The position numbers and the translations under genes were made by a program. Below are positions 25,560 to 34,177 of a stretch of DNA of 64,000 nt, one piece after another (positions within the stretch are counted from its first letter, which is position 1; each line of letters opens with the position of its first letter). The stretch is taken from contig NZ_UTBZ01000134.1 of assembly GCF_900580865.1 (NCBI RefSeq), forward strand, positions 164,464-228,463. The letters are read 5' to 3'. A model generated the notes under the pieces. It had not been told where the DNA came from, searched no databases, and saw only the letters and a list, made by a program, of their open reading frames with translations. The stretch is from Pseudomonas viridiflava. GTDB taxonomy: Bacteria; Pseudomonadota; Gammaproteobacteria; Pseudomonadales; Pseudomonadaceae.

Positions 25560-26411
25560 ATGAGCGCTGCACGCCTGACCTTGCCCTCGCCGGCCAAACT
25601 CAACTTGATGCTGCACATTCTCGGACGCCGTGAAGACGGTTATCACGAGTTGCAGACACTGTTTCAGTTTGTCGATTACGGCGATGAAATCACGTTTGCC
25701 GTGCGTGATGACGGTGTGATTCAGTTGCACACCGAGTTCACTGGCGTGCCGCATGACAGCAACCTGATCGTGCGCGCGGCAAAAATGCTCCAGCAACAGT
25801 CCGGCTGTTCGCTCGGCATCGATATCTGGATTGATAAAGTCCTGCCCATGGGCGGCGGTATCGGTGGCGGCAGCTCGAATGCGGCGACGACTTTGCTCGG
25901 TCTGAATCATTTGTGGCAGTTGGGTTGGGATGAAGATCGCCTGGCCGCACTGGGCCTTTCGCTGGGTGCCGACGTACCGGTTTTCGTCCGTGGCCATGCG
26001 GCTTTTGCCGAAGGCGTGGGCGAGAAACTCACCCCGGTCGATCCCGAAGAACCTTGGTATCTGGTGCTCGTGCCGCAAGTCTCTGTTAGTACGGCAGAAA
26101 TTTTTTCCGATCCTTTGTTGACACGTAACACGCCGCCCATTAAAGTGCGCCCCGTTCCCGAGGGAAACAGTCGAAATGACTGCTTGCCGGTGGTTGCAAG
26201 GCGTTATCCAGAAGTACGTAACGCATTGGATTTGTTAGGTAAATTTACCGAAGCAAAGCTCACCGGAACTGGAAGTTGTGTGTTTGGGGGCTTCCCAAGC
26301 AAAGCTGAAGCTGATAAAGTCTCGGCCCTTCTGACAGAGACCCTTACAGGGTTTGTAGCGAAAGGCAGCAACGTTTCGATGTTGCACCGCAAGCTGCAAA
26401 GTCTGCTCTAA
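25560..26411 (+). CDS. ispE: 4-diphosphocytidyl-2-C-methyl-D-erythritol kinase
   Basis: GHMP kinase of the MEP isoprenoid pathway. 283 residues: N-terminal SPAKLNLMLHILGRREDGYHEL and the ATP loop LPMGGGIGGGSSNAATTLL (near 95-113) are intact, as is the C-terminal LTGTGSCVFGGF. Base use changes within the gene: the last 330 bases are much more AT-rich than the first part while the protein stays conserved. That segment contains a near-consensus promoter probably serving tRNA-Gln and prs. Confidence 0.94.
   Translation: MSAARLTLPSPAKLNLMLHILGRREDGYHELQTLFQFVDYGDEITFAVRDDGVIQLHTEFTGVPHDSNLIVRAAKMLQQQSGCSLGIDIWIDKVLPMGGGIGGGSSNAATTLLGLNHLWQLGWDEDRLAALGLSLGADVPVFVRGHAAFAEGVGEKLTPVDPEEPWYLVLVPQVSVSTAEIFSDPLLTRNTPPIKVRPVPEGNSRNDCLPVVARRYPEVRNALDLLGKFTEAKLTGTGSCVFGGFPSKAEADKVSALLTETLTGFVAKGSNVSMLHRKLQSLL
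26118..26146 (+). promoter_or_regulatory. strong sigma-70 promoter inside ispE, probably for tRNA-Gln-prs
   Basis: TTGACA (26118-26123), exactly 17 bases, TAAAGT (26141-26146), then GCGCCCC, the GC-rich discriminator typical of stringently controlled stable-RNA promoters. It would start transcription near 26153, about 295 bases before tRNA-Gln. Confidence 0.65.
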
Positions 26412-26447
26412 AGGAACCAAGTGCTCGGCACTTGATGCAACAGATAC

Positions 26448-26522
26448 AGGGGCGTCGCCAAGCGGTAAGGCAGCAGGTTTTGATCCTGCCATGCGTTGGT
26501 TCGAATCCAGCCGCCCCTGCCA
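26448..26522 (+). tRNA. tRNA-Gln (anticodon TTG)
   Basis: A 75-base cloverleaf: acceptor AGGGGCG/CGCCCCT, D-arm GCCAAGCGGTAAGGC, anticodon loop TTTTGAT with TTG, T-arm GGTTCGAATCC, discriminator G and encoded CCA. Closely matches enterobacterial tRNA-Gln in the D-arm. It lies 36 bases after ispE and 45 before prs. Confidence 0.95.
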
Positions 26523-26567
26523 TTTTCTATACTCATCCAGGTTACCCTCAGCCTCTAGGTACTGCGC

Positions 26568-27509
26568 GTGTCCAAGATGATGGTCTTTACGGGGAATGCT
26601 AACCCCGATCTGGCTCGGCGTGTTGTACGTCAGCTGCATATCCCTCTCGGTGACATCTCTGTCGGCAAGTTTTCCGACGGCGAAATTACTGCCGAGATCA
26701 ATGAAAACGTTCGCGGTAAAGACGTTTTCATTATTCAGCCGACTTGCGCTCCGACCAACGATAACCTGATGGAACTGGTAGTGATGGCTGATGCCTTCCG
26801 CCGCTCCTCGGCTACTCGTATCACTGCTGTTATTCCTTATTTTGGTTATGCCCGTCAGGATCGCCGTCCGCGTTCCGCACGTGTGGCTATCAGCGCGAAA
26901 GTCGTCGCTGACATGCTTACCGTAGTCGGCATCGACCGTGTTCTCACGGTTGATCTGCATGCTGACCAGATTCAGGGTTTCTTCGATATTCCGGTAGATA
27001 ACATCTACGGCTCCCCGGTTCTGGTGGATGACATTGAAGATCAGCGCTTCGAAAACCTGATGATCGTGTCCCCGGACATTGGTGGCGTCGTGCGTGCACG
27101 TGCCGTTGCCAAATCCCTGGGCGTGGACCTCGGAATCATCGACAAACGCCGTGAGAAAGCCAATCACTCTGAAGTGATGCATATCATCGGTGATGTCGAA
27201 GGGCGTACCTGTATTCTGGTCGATGACATGGTCGATACCGCCGGCACTCTGTGCCACGCGGCCAAGGCCCTGAAAGAGCATGGCGCAGCCAAGGTCTTTG
27301 CCTACTGCACACACCCTGTGCTGTCGGGTCGGGCCATCGAGAATATCGAAAATTCCGTGCTGGACGAGCTGGTGGTGACGAACACTATCCCGCTGTCCGC
27401 TGCAGCACAAGCCTGTGCACGTATCCGTCAACTGGATATCGCACCGGTAGTTGCCGAAGCGGTTCGCCGCATCAGCAATGAAGAATCGATCAGCGCGATG
27501 TTCCGTTAA
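26568..27509 (+). CDS. prs: ribose-phosphate pyrophosphokinase
   Basis: Makes PRPP from ribose-5-phosphate and ATP for nucleotide, His and Trp synthesis. 313 residues, starting at GTG 26568 (MSKMMVFTGNANPDLA). Visible motifs are the ATP-site YARQDRRPRSARVAIS near 103, catalytic HADQIQGFF near 130, and the PRPP loop CILVDDMVDTAGTL near 215. It follows tRNA-Gln closely and ends in a strong terminator. Neighbouring ispE-tRNA-prs-rplY-pth-ychF order is the usual one. Confidence 0.96.
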   Translation: MSKMMVFTGNANPDLARRVVRQLHIPLGDISVGKFSDGEITAEINENVRGKDVFIIQPTCAPTNDNLMELVVMADAFRRSSATRITAVIPYFGYARQDRRPRSARVAISAKVVADMLTVVGIDRVLTVDLHADQIQGFFDIPVDNIYGSPVLVDDIEDQRFENLMIVSPDIGGVVRARAVAKSLGVDLGIIDKRREKANHSEVMHIIGDVEGRTCILVDDMVDTAGTLCHAAKALKEHGAAKVFAYCTHPVLSGRAIENIENSVLDELVVTNTIPLSAAAQACARIRQLDIAPVVAEAVRRISNEESISAMFR

Positions 27510-27544
27510 GGGCCCTGCCCTTCTCGAAATGTCTCGTTGACGAA

Positions 27545-27586
27545 AAGCGCCCCGCCCCGGCATTCCTGCCGGGGCGGGGCTTTTTT
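27545..27586 (+). terminator. rho-independent terminator after prs
   Basis: A 12-bp GC stem (GCCCCGCCCCGG with its complement) around an eight-base loop, followed by six T. Confidence 0.93.
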
Positions 27587-27651
27587 GCCCATACCGTGTT
27601 TGGCGCTGGTCGCAAACGCCACTCCGGTCATGGCTATTTTGGAGATACAAA

Positions 27652-28251
27652 ATGAACGATTTTACTCTGAATGCTGAAGTGCGTTCCGACCTGGGGAAAG
27701 GTGCGAGCCGCCGCCTGCGTCGTATCGCTAGCCTGGTTCCAGCTGTAGTTTACGGTGGCGAAAAAGCCCCTGAATCCATCAGCATGCTGGCTAAAGAAGT
27801 TGCCAAACTGCTCGAAAACGAAGCTGCCTACAGCCACGTTATCGAACTGAACGTTGGCGGCAAAAAGCAGAACGTCATCATCAAAGCTCTGCAACGTCAC
27901 CCGTCCAAGGGTCACGTTATGCACGCTGACTTCGTACGCGTCGTAGCCGGTCAGAAACTGACCGCTATCGTGCCTGTGCACTTTGTTGGTGAAGAAGCTC
28001 CGATCAAGAAAGGCGGCGAGATCTCGCACGTCCTGAACGAAATCGAAGTAACTTGCCTGCCGAAAGATCTGCCTGAGTTCATCGAAGTCGACCTGTCGGC
28101 TCTGGAAATCGGCGCAATCGTCCACCTGTCCGACCTCAAAGCTCCTAAAGGCGTTGAGTTCGTTGCACTGGCTCACGGTGACGACAAAGCTGTTGCAAAC
28201 GTACACGCTCCACGCGTTGCTCCAGAAGCTGAAGAAGGCGCAGCAGAGTAA
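27652..28251 (+). CDS. rplY: 50S ribosomal protein L25 (CTC/TL5 long form)
   Basis: Binds 5S rRNA in the large subunit. 199 residues, so the long form with an N-terminal L25 domain (1-95, FTLNAEVRSDLGKGASRRLRR) and a C-terminal CTC beta domain, ending in an acidic tail. GGAG lies eight bases upstream of the ATG. It follows the prs terminator and has its own promoter or relies on read-through. Confidence 0.94.
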   Translation: MNDFTLNAEVRSDLGKGASRRLRRIASLVPAVVYGGEKAPESISMLAKEVAKLLENEAAYSHVIELNVGGKKQNVIIKALQRHPSKGHVMHADFVRVVAGQKLTAIVPVHFVGEEAPIKKGGEISHVLNEIEVTCLPKDLPEFIEVDLSALEIGAIVHLSDLKAPKGVEFVALAHGDDKAVANVHAPRVAPEAEEGAAE

Positions 28252-28278
28252 TTCACTCTGTCATGCCTGAGTGAGCAA

Positions 28279-28395
28279 GTAACATCGCGGACTGGAACGT
28301 AGCGAGAAAGCGGGCGAGAACGCGGAGTTTACATCCATGGTAAATGAGCATTTTTCGTCCACTTTCGCCGCTTTGCCTGATCGCGGCGATGTTAC
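28279..28395. repeat. long imperfect hairpin element between rplY and pth
   Basis: Outer arms GTAACATCGC (28279-28288) and GCGATGTTAC (28386-28395) are perfect complements; inner AAAGCGGGCGA and TTTCGCCGCTTT also pair; the centre is TTTAC-N7-GTAAA (28328-28344). About 117 bases fold back as one long stem. It could be a mobile MITE-like unit or an RNA structure in the rplY-pth transcript. Confidence 0.6.
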
Positions 28396-28422
28396 CCACC
28401 ACTCTAAGGAAGGGCCCCTATC

Positions 28423-29007
28423 GTGACTGCCATCAAACTGATCGTTGGCCTGGGAAATCCAGGCGCCGAATACGACCAGACCCGGCATAACGCAGGGGCC
28501 CTTTTTGTTGAGCGCATCGCCCACGCACAGAATGTGAATCTTGTGGCCGATCGCAAATATTTCGGCCTGACCGGGCGCTATTCGCATCAGGGTCAGGATG
28601 TTCGTCTGCTGATTCCCACCACCTACATGAACCGCAGCGGCCAGGCCGTGGCGGCACTCGCCGGTTTCTTCCGCATCAAGCCTGAAGAAATCCTCGTGGC
28701 GCATGACGAACTCGACTTGCCTCCGGGCGTTGCCAAGCTCAAGCAGGGCGGCGGCCATGGCGGTCATAACGGGTTGCGCGACATCATTGCGCAACTGGGC
28801 AATCAGAATACGTTCTACCGCCTGCGGCTTGGCATTGGCCACCCGGGCGTCGCCAGTATGGTTTCAAATTTCGTCCTGGGTCGTGCGCCACGCGCCGAAC
28901 AGGAAAAACTCGATGCCAGCATCGACTTTGCCCTCGGCGTGCTGCCGGATATCCTCGCCGGTGAATGGAACCGCGCGATGAAAAACCTGCACAGCCAGAA
29001 GGCCTGA
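28423..29007 (+). CDS. pth: peptidyl-tRNA hydrolase
   Basis: Recycles peptidyl-tRNA released from stalled ribosomes. 194 residues, GTG start (MTAIKLIVGLGNPGAEYDQTRHNAG), with the catalytic His in TRHNAG at about residue 22 and conserved HDELDLPPG near 92 and GGGHGGHNGLRDI near 110. AAGGAAG lies upstream of the GTG. Downstream ychF starts 22 bases later, the classic pth-ychF pair. Confidence 0.95.
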   Translation: MTAIKLIVGLGNPGAEYDQTRHNAGALFVERIAHAQNVNLVADRKYFGLTGRYSHQGQDVRLLIPTTYMNRSGQAVAALAGFFRIKPEEILVAHDELDLPPGVAKLKQGGGHGGHNGLRDIIAQLGNQNTFYRLRLGIGHPGVASMVSNFVLGRAPRAEQEKLDASIDFALGVLPDILAGEWNRAMKNLHSQKA

Positions 29008-29029
29008 CTCTACTCCGAGGGGAAACACC

Positions 29030-30130
29030 ATGGGATTCAATTGCGGCATCGTCGGCCTGCCTAACGTCGGCAAGTCCACCCTGTTCAACGCCCTGACCAA
29101 ATCCGGTATCGCGGCCGAAAACTTCCCCTTCTGCACCATCGAACCGAACAGTGGCATCGTGCCGATGCCGGATCCGCGTCTGGAAGCCCTGGCGGCCATC
29201 GTCAATCCGAAGCGCATCCTGCCGACCACCATGGAATTCGTCGACATCGCAGGCCTCGTAGCCGGCGCCTCGAAAGGTGAAGGCCTGGGCAACAAGTTCC
29301 TCGCCAACATCCGTGAGACTGACGCGATCGCCCACGTCGTGCGCTGCTTCGAAGACGAAAACGTGATCCACGTTTCCAACAGCGTCGACCCGAAGCGCGA
29401 CATCGAAATCATCGACCTGGAACTGATCTTCGCCGACCTCGACAGCTGCGAGAAGCAACTGCAGAAAGTCGCGCGTAACGCCAAGGGCGGTGACAAGGAC
29501 GCTGTGGTTCAGAAGGCTCTGCTTGAGCAATTGATCGCGCACTTCACCGAAGCCAAGCCTGCGCGCAGCCTGATGAAGAACATGAGCGCTGACGAAAAGG
29601 CAGTGATCAAGGGCTTCCACCTGCTGACCACCAAACCGGTCATGTACATCGCCAACGTGGCTGAAGACGGTTTCGAGAACAACCCGCACCTGGACGTGGT
29701 TCGCGCCATCGCCGAAGAAGAAGGCGCGATGGTCGTTCCGGTCTGCAACAAGATCGAAGCTGAAATCGCCGAGCTCGATGACGGCGAAGAGAAGGACATG
29801 TTCCTCGAGGCCCTGGGCCTGGAAGAGCCTGGCCTGAACCGCGTGATCCGCGCCGGTTACGAAATGCTGCACCTGCAGACCTACTTCACCGCCGGTGTCG
29901 AAGAAGTCCGCGCCTGGACCGTCAAAGTCGGTGCCACCGCACCTCAGGCTGCCGGCGTGATCCACACCGACTTCGAGAAAGGCTTCATCCGTGCCGAAGT
30001 CATCGCCTACAACGACTTCATCCAGTACAAGGGCGAAGCCGGTACCAAAGAAGCCGGTAAATGGCGCCTGGAAGGCAAGGATTACATCGTCAAAGACGGC
30101 GACGTGATGCACTTCCGCTTCAACGTGTAA
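29030..30130 (+). CDS. ychF: ribosome-associated ATPase YchF (Obg family)
   Basis: An ATP-preferring P-loop protein of the TRAFAC class that binds ribosomes and responds to oxidative stress. 366 residues: G1 loop GLPNVGKSTLFNALT at 8-22, G3 DIAGLVAGAS near 73, a coiled-coil segment in the middle, and a TGS domain (about 280-366). A terminator follows. Confidence 0.95.
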   Translation: MGFNCGIVGLPNVGKSTLFNALTKSGIAAENFPFCTIEPNSGIVPMPDPRLEALAAIVNPKRILPTTMEFVDIAGLVAGASKGEGLGNKFLANIRETDAIAHVVRCFEDENVIHVSNSVDPKRDIEIIDLELIFADLDSCEKQLQKVARNAKGGDKDAVVQKALLEQLIAHFTEAKPARSLMKNMSADEKAVIKGFHLLTTKPVMYIANVAEDGFENNPHLDVVRAIAEEEGAMVVPVCNKIEAEIAELDDGEEKDMFLEALGLEEPGLNRVIRAGYEMLHLQTYFTAGVEEVRAWTVKVGATAPQAAGVIHTDFEKGFIRAEVIAYNDFIQYKGEAGTKEAGKWRLEGKDYIVKDGDVMHFRFNV

Positions 30131-30143
30131 GCGTTACGCCCAA

Positions 30144-30174
30144 GAAAAAGCCGCGTTTGATACGCGGCTTTTTT
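30144..30174 (+). terminator. rho-independent terminator after ychF
   Basis: AAAAAGCCGCG, a seven-base loop, CGCGGCTTTTTT: an 11-bp stem and T-run just 14 bases after the ychF stop. Confidence 0.92.
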
Positions 30175-30207
30175 GTGCCTGAAATTTATGCCTCAACACA
30201 TTCCCCC

Positions 30208-30297
30208 TGTAGGAGTGAGCCTGCTCGCGATAGCGGAGTGTCAGTCAATTCAACCTTAACTGACACACCGCTATCGCGAGCAGGCTCACTCCTACAA
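30208..30297. repeat. REP pair, TGTAGGAGTGAGC variant
   Basis: TGTAGGAGTGAGCCTGCTCGCGA and its inverted copy around about 45 bases that themselves contain TGTCAGT/ACTGACA. It uses the AGGAGTGAGC variant, as does the copy at 36079-36169. Between convergent ychF and an MFS gene. Confidence 0.9.
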
Positions 30298-30312
30298 TGG
30301 GAAATGTTTGAA

Positions 30313-31530
30313 TCAGGCCTTTTTGGTGCGCGGCAGGAAAATCGCCAGTACGCCAAATAGTGGCAGGAACGAACAGAGGAAATACACATACTCAATCCCG
30401 TGCACATCCGCCAGATGCCCCAACAACGCAGCGCCAATCCCGCCAAACCCAAACATCAAACCAAAGAACACTCCGGCAATCATTCCGACATTGCCCGGCA
30501 CCAGCTCCTGCGCGTACACCACAATCGCCGAGAACGCCGAAGCCAGAATGAAGCCGATCACCACGCTGAGGACAGTTGTCCAGAACAGATCAACGTGGGG
30601 CATCAGTAACGTGAACGGCGCGACGCCAAGAATCGAAAACCAGATCACTGCCTTACGGCCGATCTTGTCGCCAATCGGCCCGCCGAAGAACGTCCCCGCC
30701 GCCACCGCGCCCAAGAACAGGAACAAGTGCAGCTGCGAACTGGCCACCGACAAGTCGAACTTCTCGATCAGGTAAAAGGTGAAATAGCTGGTCAGGCTAG
30801 CCATGTAGAAATACTTGGAGAACACCAACAGCCCCAGCACCACCAATGCGCTGGTCACCCTGCCCTTCGACAGCCCGTGAGTCGCTGCCTGACCGGCCTT
30901 GAGCTTGAACAGATTGAGGTGATGGGCGTACCAGCGACTGATGCGGTACAGCACGAACAGCGCAAACACCGCGAACAAACCGAACCACGCCACATTGCCC
31001 TGACCGAACGGAATGATGATCGCCGCCGCCAACAACGGGCCGAACGCGGAACCGGCGTTACCGCCGACCTGGAAGGTCGATTGCGCCAGACCAAAGCGTC
31101 CACCGGAAGCCAGCCGCGCAATCCGCGAGGCCTCGGGGTGAAACGTCGAGGAGCCGATACCGATCAGCGCCGCCGCCAGCAGAATCAACGGAAAACTGCC
31201 GACCATCGACATCATCACGATGCCAATCAGCGTACAGATCGAACCGGCCGGCAACAGCCACGGCTTCGGATGACGGTCGGTGTGATAACCGACCCACGGC
31301 TGCAACAGCGAGGCAGTCAGTTGAAAGGTCAAAGTGATCAGGCCGACCTGAGTGAACGTCAGGCCGTAATTGGCCTTGAGCATCGGGTAGATCGACGGCA
31401 GCACCGACTGGATCAGATCGTTGATCAAATGCGCCAGCGCCACCGCGCCGATGATACGCATCACCAGTGGGCTGCTTTGCGGAGCAGCGGGCGCCGAGGC
31501 AGCGGCGGTCTGAACGTTGCTGATAGCCAT
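30313..31530 (-). CDS. MFS transporter, fosmidomycin-resistance (Fsr) type
   Basis: A 405-residue, 12-helix major-facilitator protein. N-terminal VALAHLINDLIQSVLPSIYPMLK and VGYHTDRHPKPWLLP resemble Fsr-type efflux proteins, and GIGSSTFHPEASRIA near 125 is characteristic. Likely a drug or metabolite exporter; substrate not deducible. Starts at 31530 with a modest GGAA upstream. Confidence 0.82.
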   Translation of the reverse strand: MAISNVQTAAASAPAAPQSSPLVMRIIGAVALAHLINDLIQSVLPSIYPMLKANYGLTFTQVGLITLTFQLTASLLQPWVGYHTDRHPKPWLLPAGSICTLIGIVMMSMVGSFPLILLAAALIGIGSSTFHPEASRIARLASGGRFGLAQSTFQVGGNAGSAFGPLLAAAIIIPFGQGNVAWFGLFAVFALFVLYRISRWYAHHLNLFKLKAGQAATHGLSKGRVTSALVVLGLLVFSKYFYMASLTSYFTFYLIEKFDLSVASSQLHLFLFLGAVAAGTFFGGPIGDKIGRKAVIWFSILGVAPFTLLMPHVDLFWTTVLSVVIGFILASAFSAIVVYAQELVPGNVGMIAGVFFGLMFGFGGIGAALLGHLADVHGIEYVYFLCSFLPLFGVLAIFLPRTKKA

Positions 31531-31859
31531 GGAAGTTTCCGGACAGCAGATGGGTGCACGCAGGCAGGTGCGTCAATGTGCCATTTTTCGGTGCGTCAGC
31601 GCCATCCCCTTAGCCAGCTAACTAACTGGTCGTCGACAGCAAGGTGATAGCGCAACGCCATGGTCTGAATCTTGCCTTGTTTGATCCCTTGAACGCGGCG
31701 CCCTTACAAAGGGCACCGACAATGGGAAGTTTCGCTACAGAGCCAGCCTACAGAGCGGGCGAGAGTGAACTTTCGAGGCCTTTTAGCAGGGCACAACATC
31801 CAGGTCGCACGACCGCGATGCACGCCAATGGTGCGTGGTGTCCAGAGGAGTCATGGGGC
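31531..31859. other. 329-bp divergent intergenic region
   Basis: Separates the minus-strand MFS gene from the plus-strand chemoreceptor. I see no convincing sigma-70 or FliA promoter, hairpin or ORF. An open frame from 31644 runs into the chemoreceptor but lacks a ribosome binding site until GAGGAG near 31845. Confidence 0.5.
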
Positions 31860-33917
31860 ATGCAGGCTTTCCTTTCACCGGGGATCAAATTGCTGGGGCG
31901 GTTTGGCTTCGCAGGTAAATTCCAGTTGTTGTTTCTGCTGTTCATTCTGCCGTTGGCCGGCAGCCTGTTGATGATCGGCCAGGACTATCGCGACAAGCTC
32001 AATCTGATTTCCGGCGAACGTGCCGGCGTGCGGCAGTTGCTCGCACTCGATGCGCTGGACAACCTGCTCGCCGCGCAACGCGACCGTGCCGCCCGTTGGC
32101 GCGCCACGGAAACCAATCGCCAGCCGACGCCCGCGACCCTCGCCGCCATGGGCGCGTTCGACGCGGTGCAACCGGCAGTTCTGCAAGCCACCACAGACTT
32201 GGGTAACGCGCTGAAAAACGAAGGTGCCGAAGGCGAAACCCTCAGCCGCTATCAGGCGCTGCAAACCGCGCTGAACGGGTTGGATTCGAAAAGCCTCAGC
32301 GGTGTCGGTTGGTGGCCGGACGGTTACGACCGTTTCACCAACGCCCTCAGCGCCCTGCAAGCGTTGCGCGAACAGATCGTCATGGACAATCGCCTGACCC
32401 TCGCGCCGTGGCTGGAAACCTATTTGCTGACGCAGATTTCCACGCAACACGCACCGGATCTGATCGAACGCGTCGGTCGCCTCGCTGCGGTCGGTCAGGC
32501 TTCGGTCGTCTCTGGCCAGTTCACCCTGCAAAGCCGTTTGCAGTTGCGCGACCTGCGCAGCCGCATCGGCGATGCCCGCGAACAACTGGTGAAAACCGCC
32601 ACGCTGCTCGAAGCACGCCTGCCAAAAGACCAGCAGAGCTGGGCCAGCCAATACCACGACAGCCTCAAACACCTCGACAGCGGTCTGAAGGTGCTGGATG
32701 ACGGCGTGTTCGGCGGCAGTATCAATCTCAAACCGGACGACTTCGAACGCGGTCTCGACGCTTTGCTGACCGACCTCGCCGCCCTGCGCCAACAGTCATT
32801 GGTATCGCTGGATCAGCGACTCGACGCTTACCACAGCTCAGCAATCCGTCAGTTCATCCTCGTCGCAGCCATTTTCGGCTGTCTGCTGCTCGCGGCGCTG
32901 TATCTGTTTGTCTGTCTGCAAGCGTCGATCCGTCGTAGTGCCAGCGGCATCACGCTGCTCGCCGAGGCCCTGCGCGATGGCAACCTCAGCCTGCAAGTGC
33001 CGGTGGTGGGCCGCGATGAGCTGGCGGCGATCAGCACCGCGCTCAACGTTGCCGTGGTGCAACTGCGCACAAGCATGCTCGGTGTCGATCACGAGACCTC
33101 GCAACTGAGCAACGCGGTACGCAGCCTCAACGAACACTCCAGTGGCGCCCTCAGCGAAGTCGAGGCGCAACAGTTGCAGATCAGCCAGATCGCCGCAGCC
33201 GCCACGCAACTGGCCGCGACATCGCAAGGCGTGGCGCAGAGTTGCGAGCAGGCGTCCGGCAGCGCTCAGCACACCCGGCGCATCGCGGCCGACAGCAGCC
33301 GTGACAGCCAGCGCACCACGGCGAGTATTCAGCAGCTCAATCAGCGTTTGAATGAAACGGCTGCAGCGTTGGGTCGGGTCAGTGAACAAGGTCAGCAGAT
33401 TCAATTGGTGGTCGACACCATTCGCGGTGTTGCCGAACAGACCAACCTGCTGGCGCTCAACGCAGCCATCGAGGCTGCTCGTGCGGGTGAGCAGGGTCGC
33501 GGCTTTGCCGTAGTAGCCGATGAAGTGCGCAGCCTGTCGCAACGCACACAGTCGTCCACCGCGCAGATCGCCGGCACGGTCGACAGCCTGCGCGCTACGG
33601 TCAACGAAGCCGTGAGTTTGATGGAAGCCGCGTGCGGCCAGGCGCAAACCGATGCCGAGTCGGTCACCGGTCTCGGTGAGCGTTTAGGAGAAATCGCTAG
33701 CGCCGTGCAGAGTGTCACCGATACCTTGGCGCAGATCGCTACGGCGGTTGAGGAACAGGCCAGCACCGCCGACGAGGTCAGCGGCAATATCCAGCAGGTT
33801 GATCAGGCGGCCGTACGGTTGCTGGCAGGCGCGCGGGCGGTGAACCTTGCGGCGGACACCCTGAGTCAGGGCAGCCATGCCTTGAGCGCCAATACTGCAA
33901 GATTTCAGCTGCGCTGA
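31860..33917 (+). CDS. transmembrane methyl-accepting chemotaxis protein
   Basis: A 685-residue chemoreceptor. TM1 is at about 21-40 (FQLLFLLFILPLAGSLLMIG), followed by a large periplasmic, mostly helical sensor of about 290 residues without a recognisable CACHE or PAS motif. TM2 is near 331-352 (FILVAAIFGCLLLAALYLF), then HAMP, then a signalling domain with the conserved tip EQTNLLALNAAIEAARAGEQGRGFAVVADEVR near 520-550. I start at ATG 31860, preceded by GAGGAG; the upstream in-frame extension has no hydrophobic or domain support. The helical sensor may bind small organic ligands; unknown. Confidence 0.87.
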   Translation: MQAFLSPGIKLLGRFGFAGKFQLLFLLFILPLAGSLLMIGQDYRDKLNLISGERAGVRQLLALDALDNLLAAQRDRAARWRATETNRQPTPATLAAMGAFDAVQPAVLQATTDLGNALKNEGAEGETLSRYQALQTALNGLDSKSLSGVGWWPDGYDRFTNALSALQALREQIVMDNRLTLAPWLETYLLTQISTQHAPDLIERVGRLAAVGQASVVSGQFTLQSRLQLRDLRSRIGDAREQLVKTATLLEARLPKDQQSWASQYHDSLKHLDSGLKVLDDGVFGGSINLKPDDFERGLDALLTDLAALRQQSLVSLDQRLDAYHSSAIRQFILVAAIFGCLLLAALYLFVCLQASIRRSASGITLLAEALRDGNLSLQVPVVGRDELAAISTALNVAVVQLRTSMLGVDHETSQLSNAVRSLNEHSSGALSEVEAQQLQISQIAAAATQLAATSQGVAQSCEQASGSAQHTRRIAADSSRDSQRTTASIQQLNQRLNETAAALGRVSEQGQQIQLVVDTIRGVAEQTNLLALNAAIEAARAGEQGRGFAVVADEVRSLSQRTQSSTAQIAGTVDSLRATVNEAVSLMEAACGQAQTDAESVTGLGERLGEIASAVQSVTDTLAQIATAVEEQASTADEVSGNIQQVDQAAVRLLAGARAVNLAADTLSQGSHALSANTARFQLR

Positions 33918-33961
33918 TGCCCTGCCCGGCCCGGATTTTCCGGGCCGGAGGATAAGCGGTT

Positions 33962-34027
33962 GAAAATAAGAAGAAATATTTTAAATTTACGCTTGACGCT
34001 TTTCCATTTCAGGGGAATAATGCGCGC
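33962..34027 (+). promoter_or_regulatory. stable-RNA promoter of tRNA-Met
   Basis: An AT-rich UP-like stretch (33962-33990), TTGACG (33993-33998), 17 bases, AATAAT (34016-34021), then the GCGCGCCAC discriminator typical of stringent control. The tRNA starts at 34033. Confidence 0.8.
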
Positions 34028-34032
34028 CACTT

Positions 34033-34109
34033 GGCTACATAGCTCAGTTGGTTAGAGCATAGCATTCATAATGCTGGGGTCCGGGGTTCAAGTCCCTGTG
34101 TAGCCACCA
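34033..34109 (+). tRNA. elongator tRNA-Met (anticodon CAT)
   Basis: A 77-base cloverleaf: acceptor GGCTACA/TGTAGCC, D-arm AGCTCAGTTGGTTAGAGC, anticodon loop TTCATAA, T-arm GGTTCAAGTCC, encoded ACCA. The D-arm and acceptor match elongator tRNA-Met rather than the lysidine-modified tRNA-Ile. Confidence 0.93.
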
Positions 34110-34115
34110 AGTACT

Positions 34116-34147
34116 AAAAACGGCTTACCGAAAGGTAGGCCGTTTTT
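34116..34147 (+). terminator. terminator after tRNA-Met
   Basis: AACGGCTTACC, loop GAAA, GGTAGGCCGTT and a T-run (34142-34148). The first 15 bases are exactly repeated at 34864-34878, on the other side of the XRE gene. Confidence 0.88.
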
Positions 34148-34177
34148 TTATGCCTCGAGAAAAGTCTCGGTAATCTG

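Noticed and set aside
23148..26078. A 976-codon minus-strand open frame opposite the TPR-lolB-ispE genes
   Set aside because: Antisense shadow of GC-rich coding sequence; the plus strand encodes recognisable proteins with motifs and tight spacing, and the minus frame has no domain features.
34033..34109. tRNA-Ile with CAT (lysidine) anticodon
   Set aside because: Acceptor and D-arm sequences match elongator tRNA-Met.
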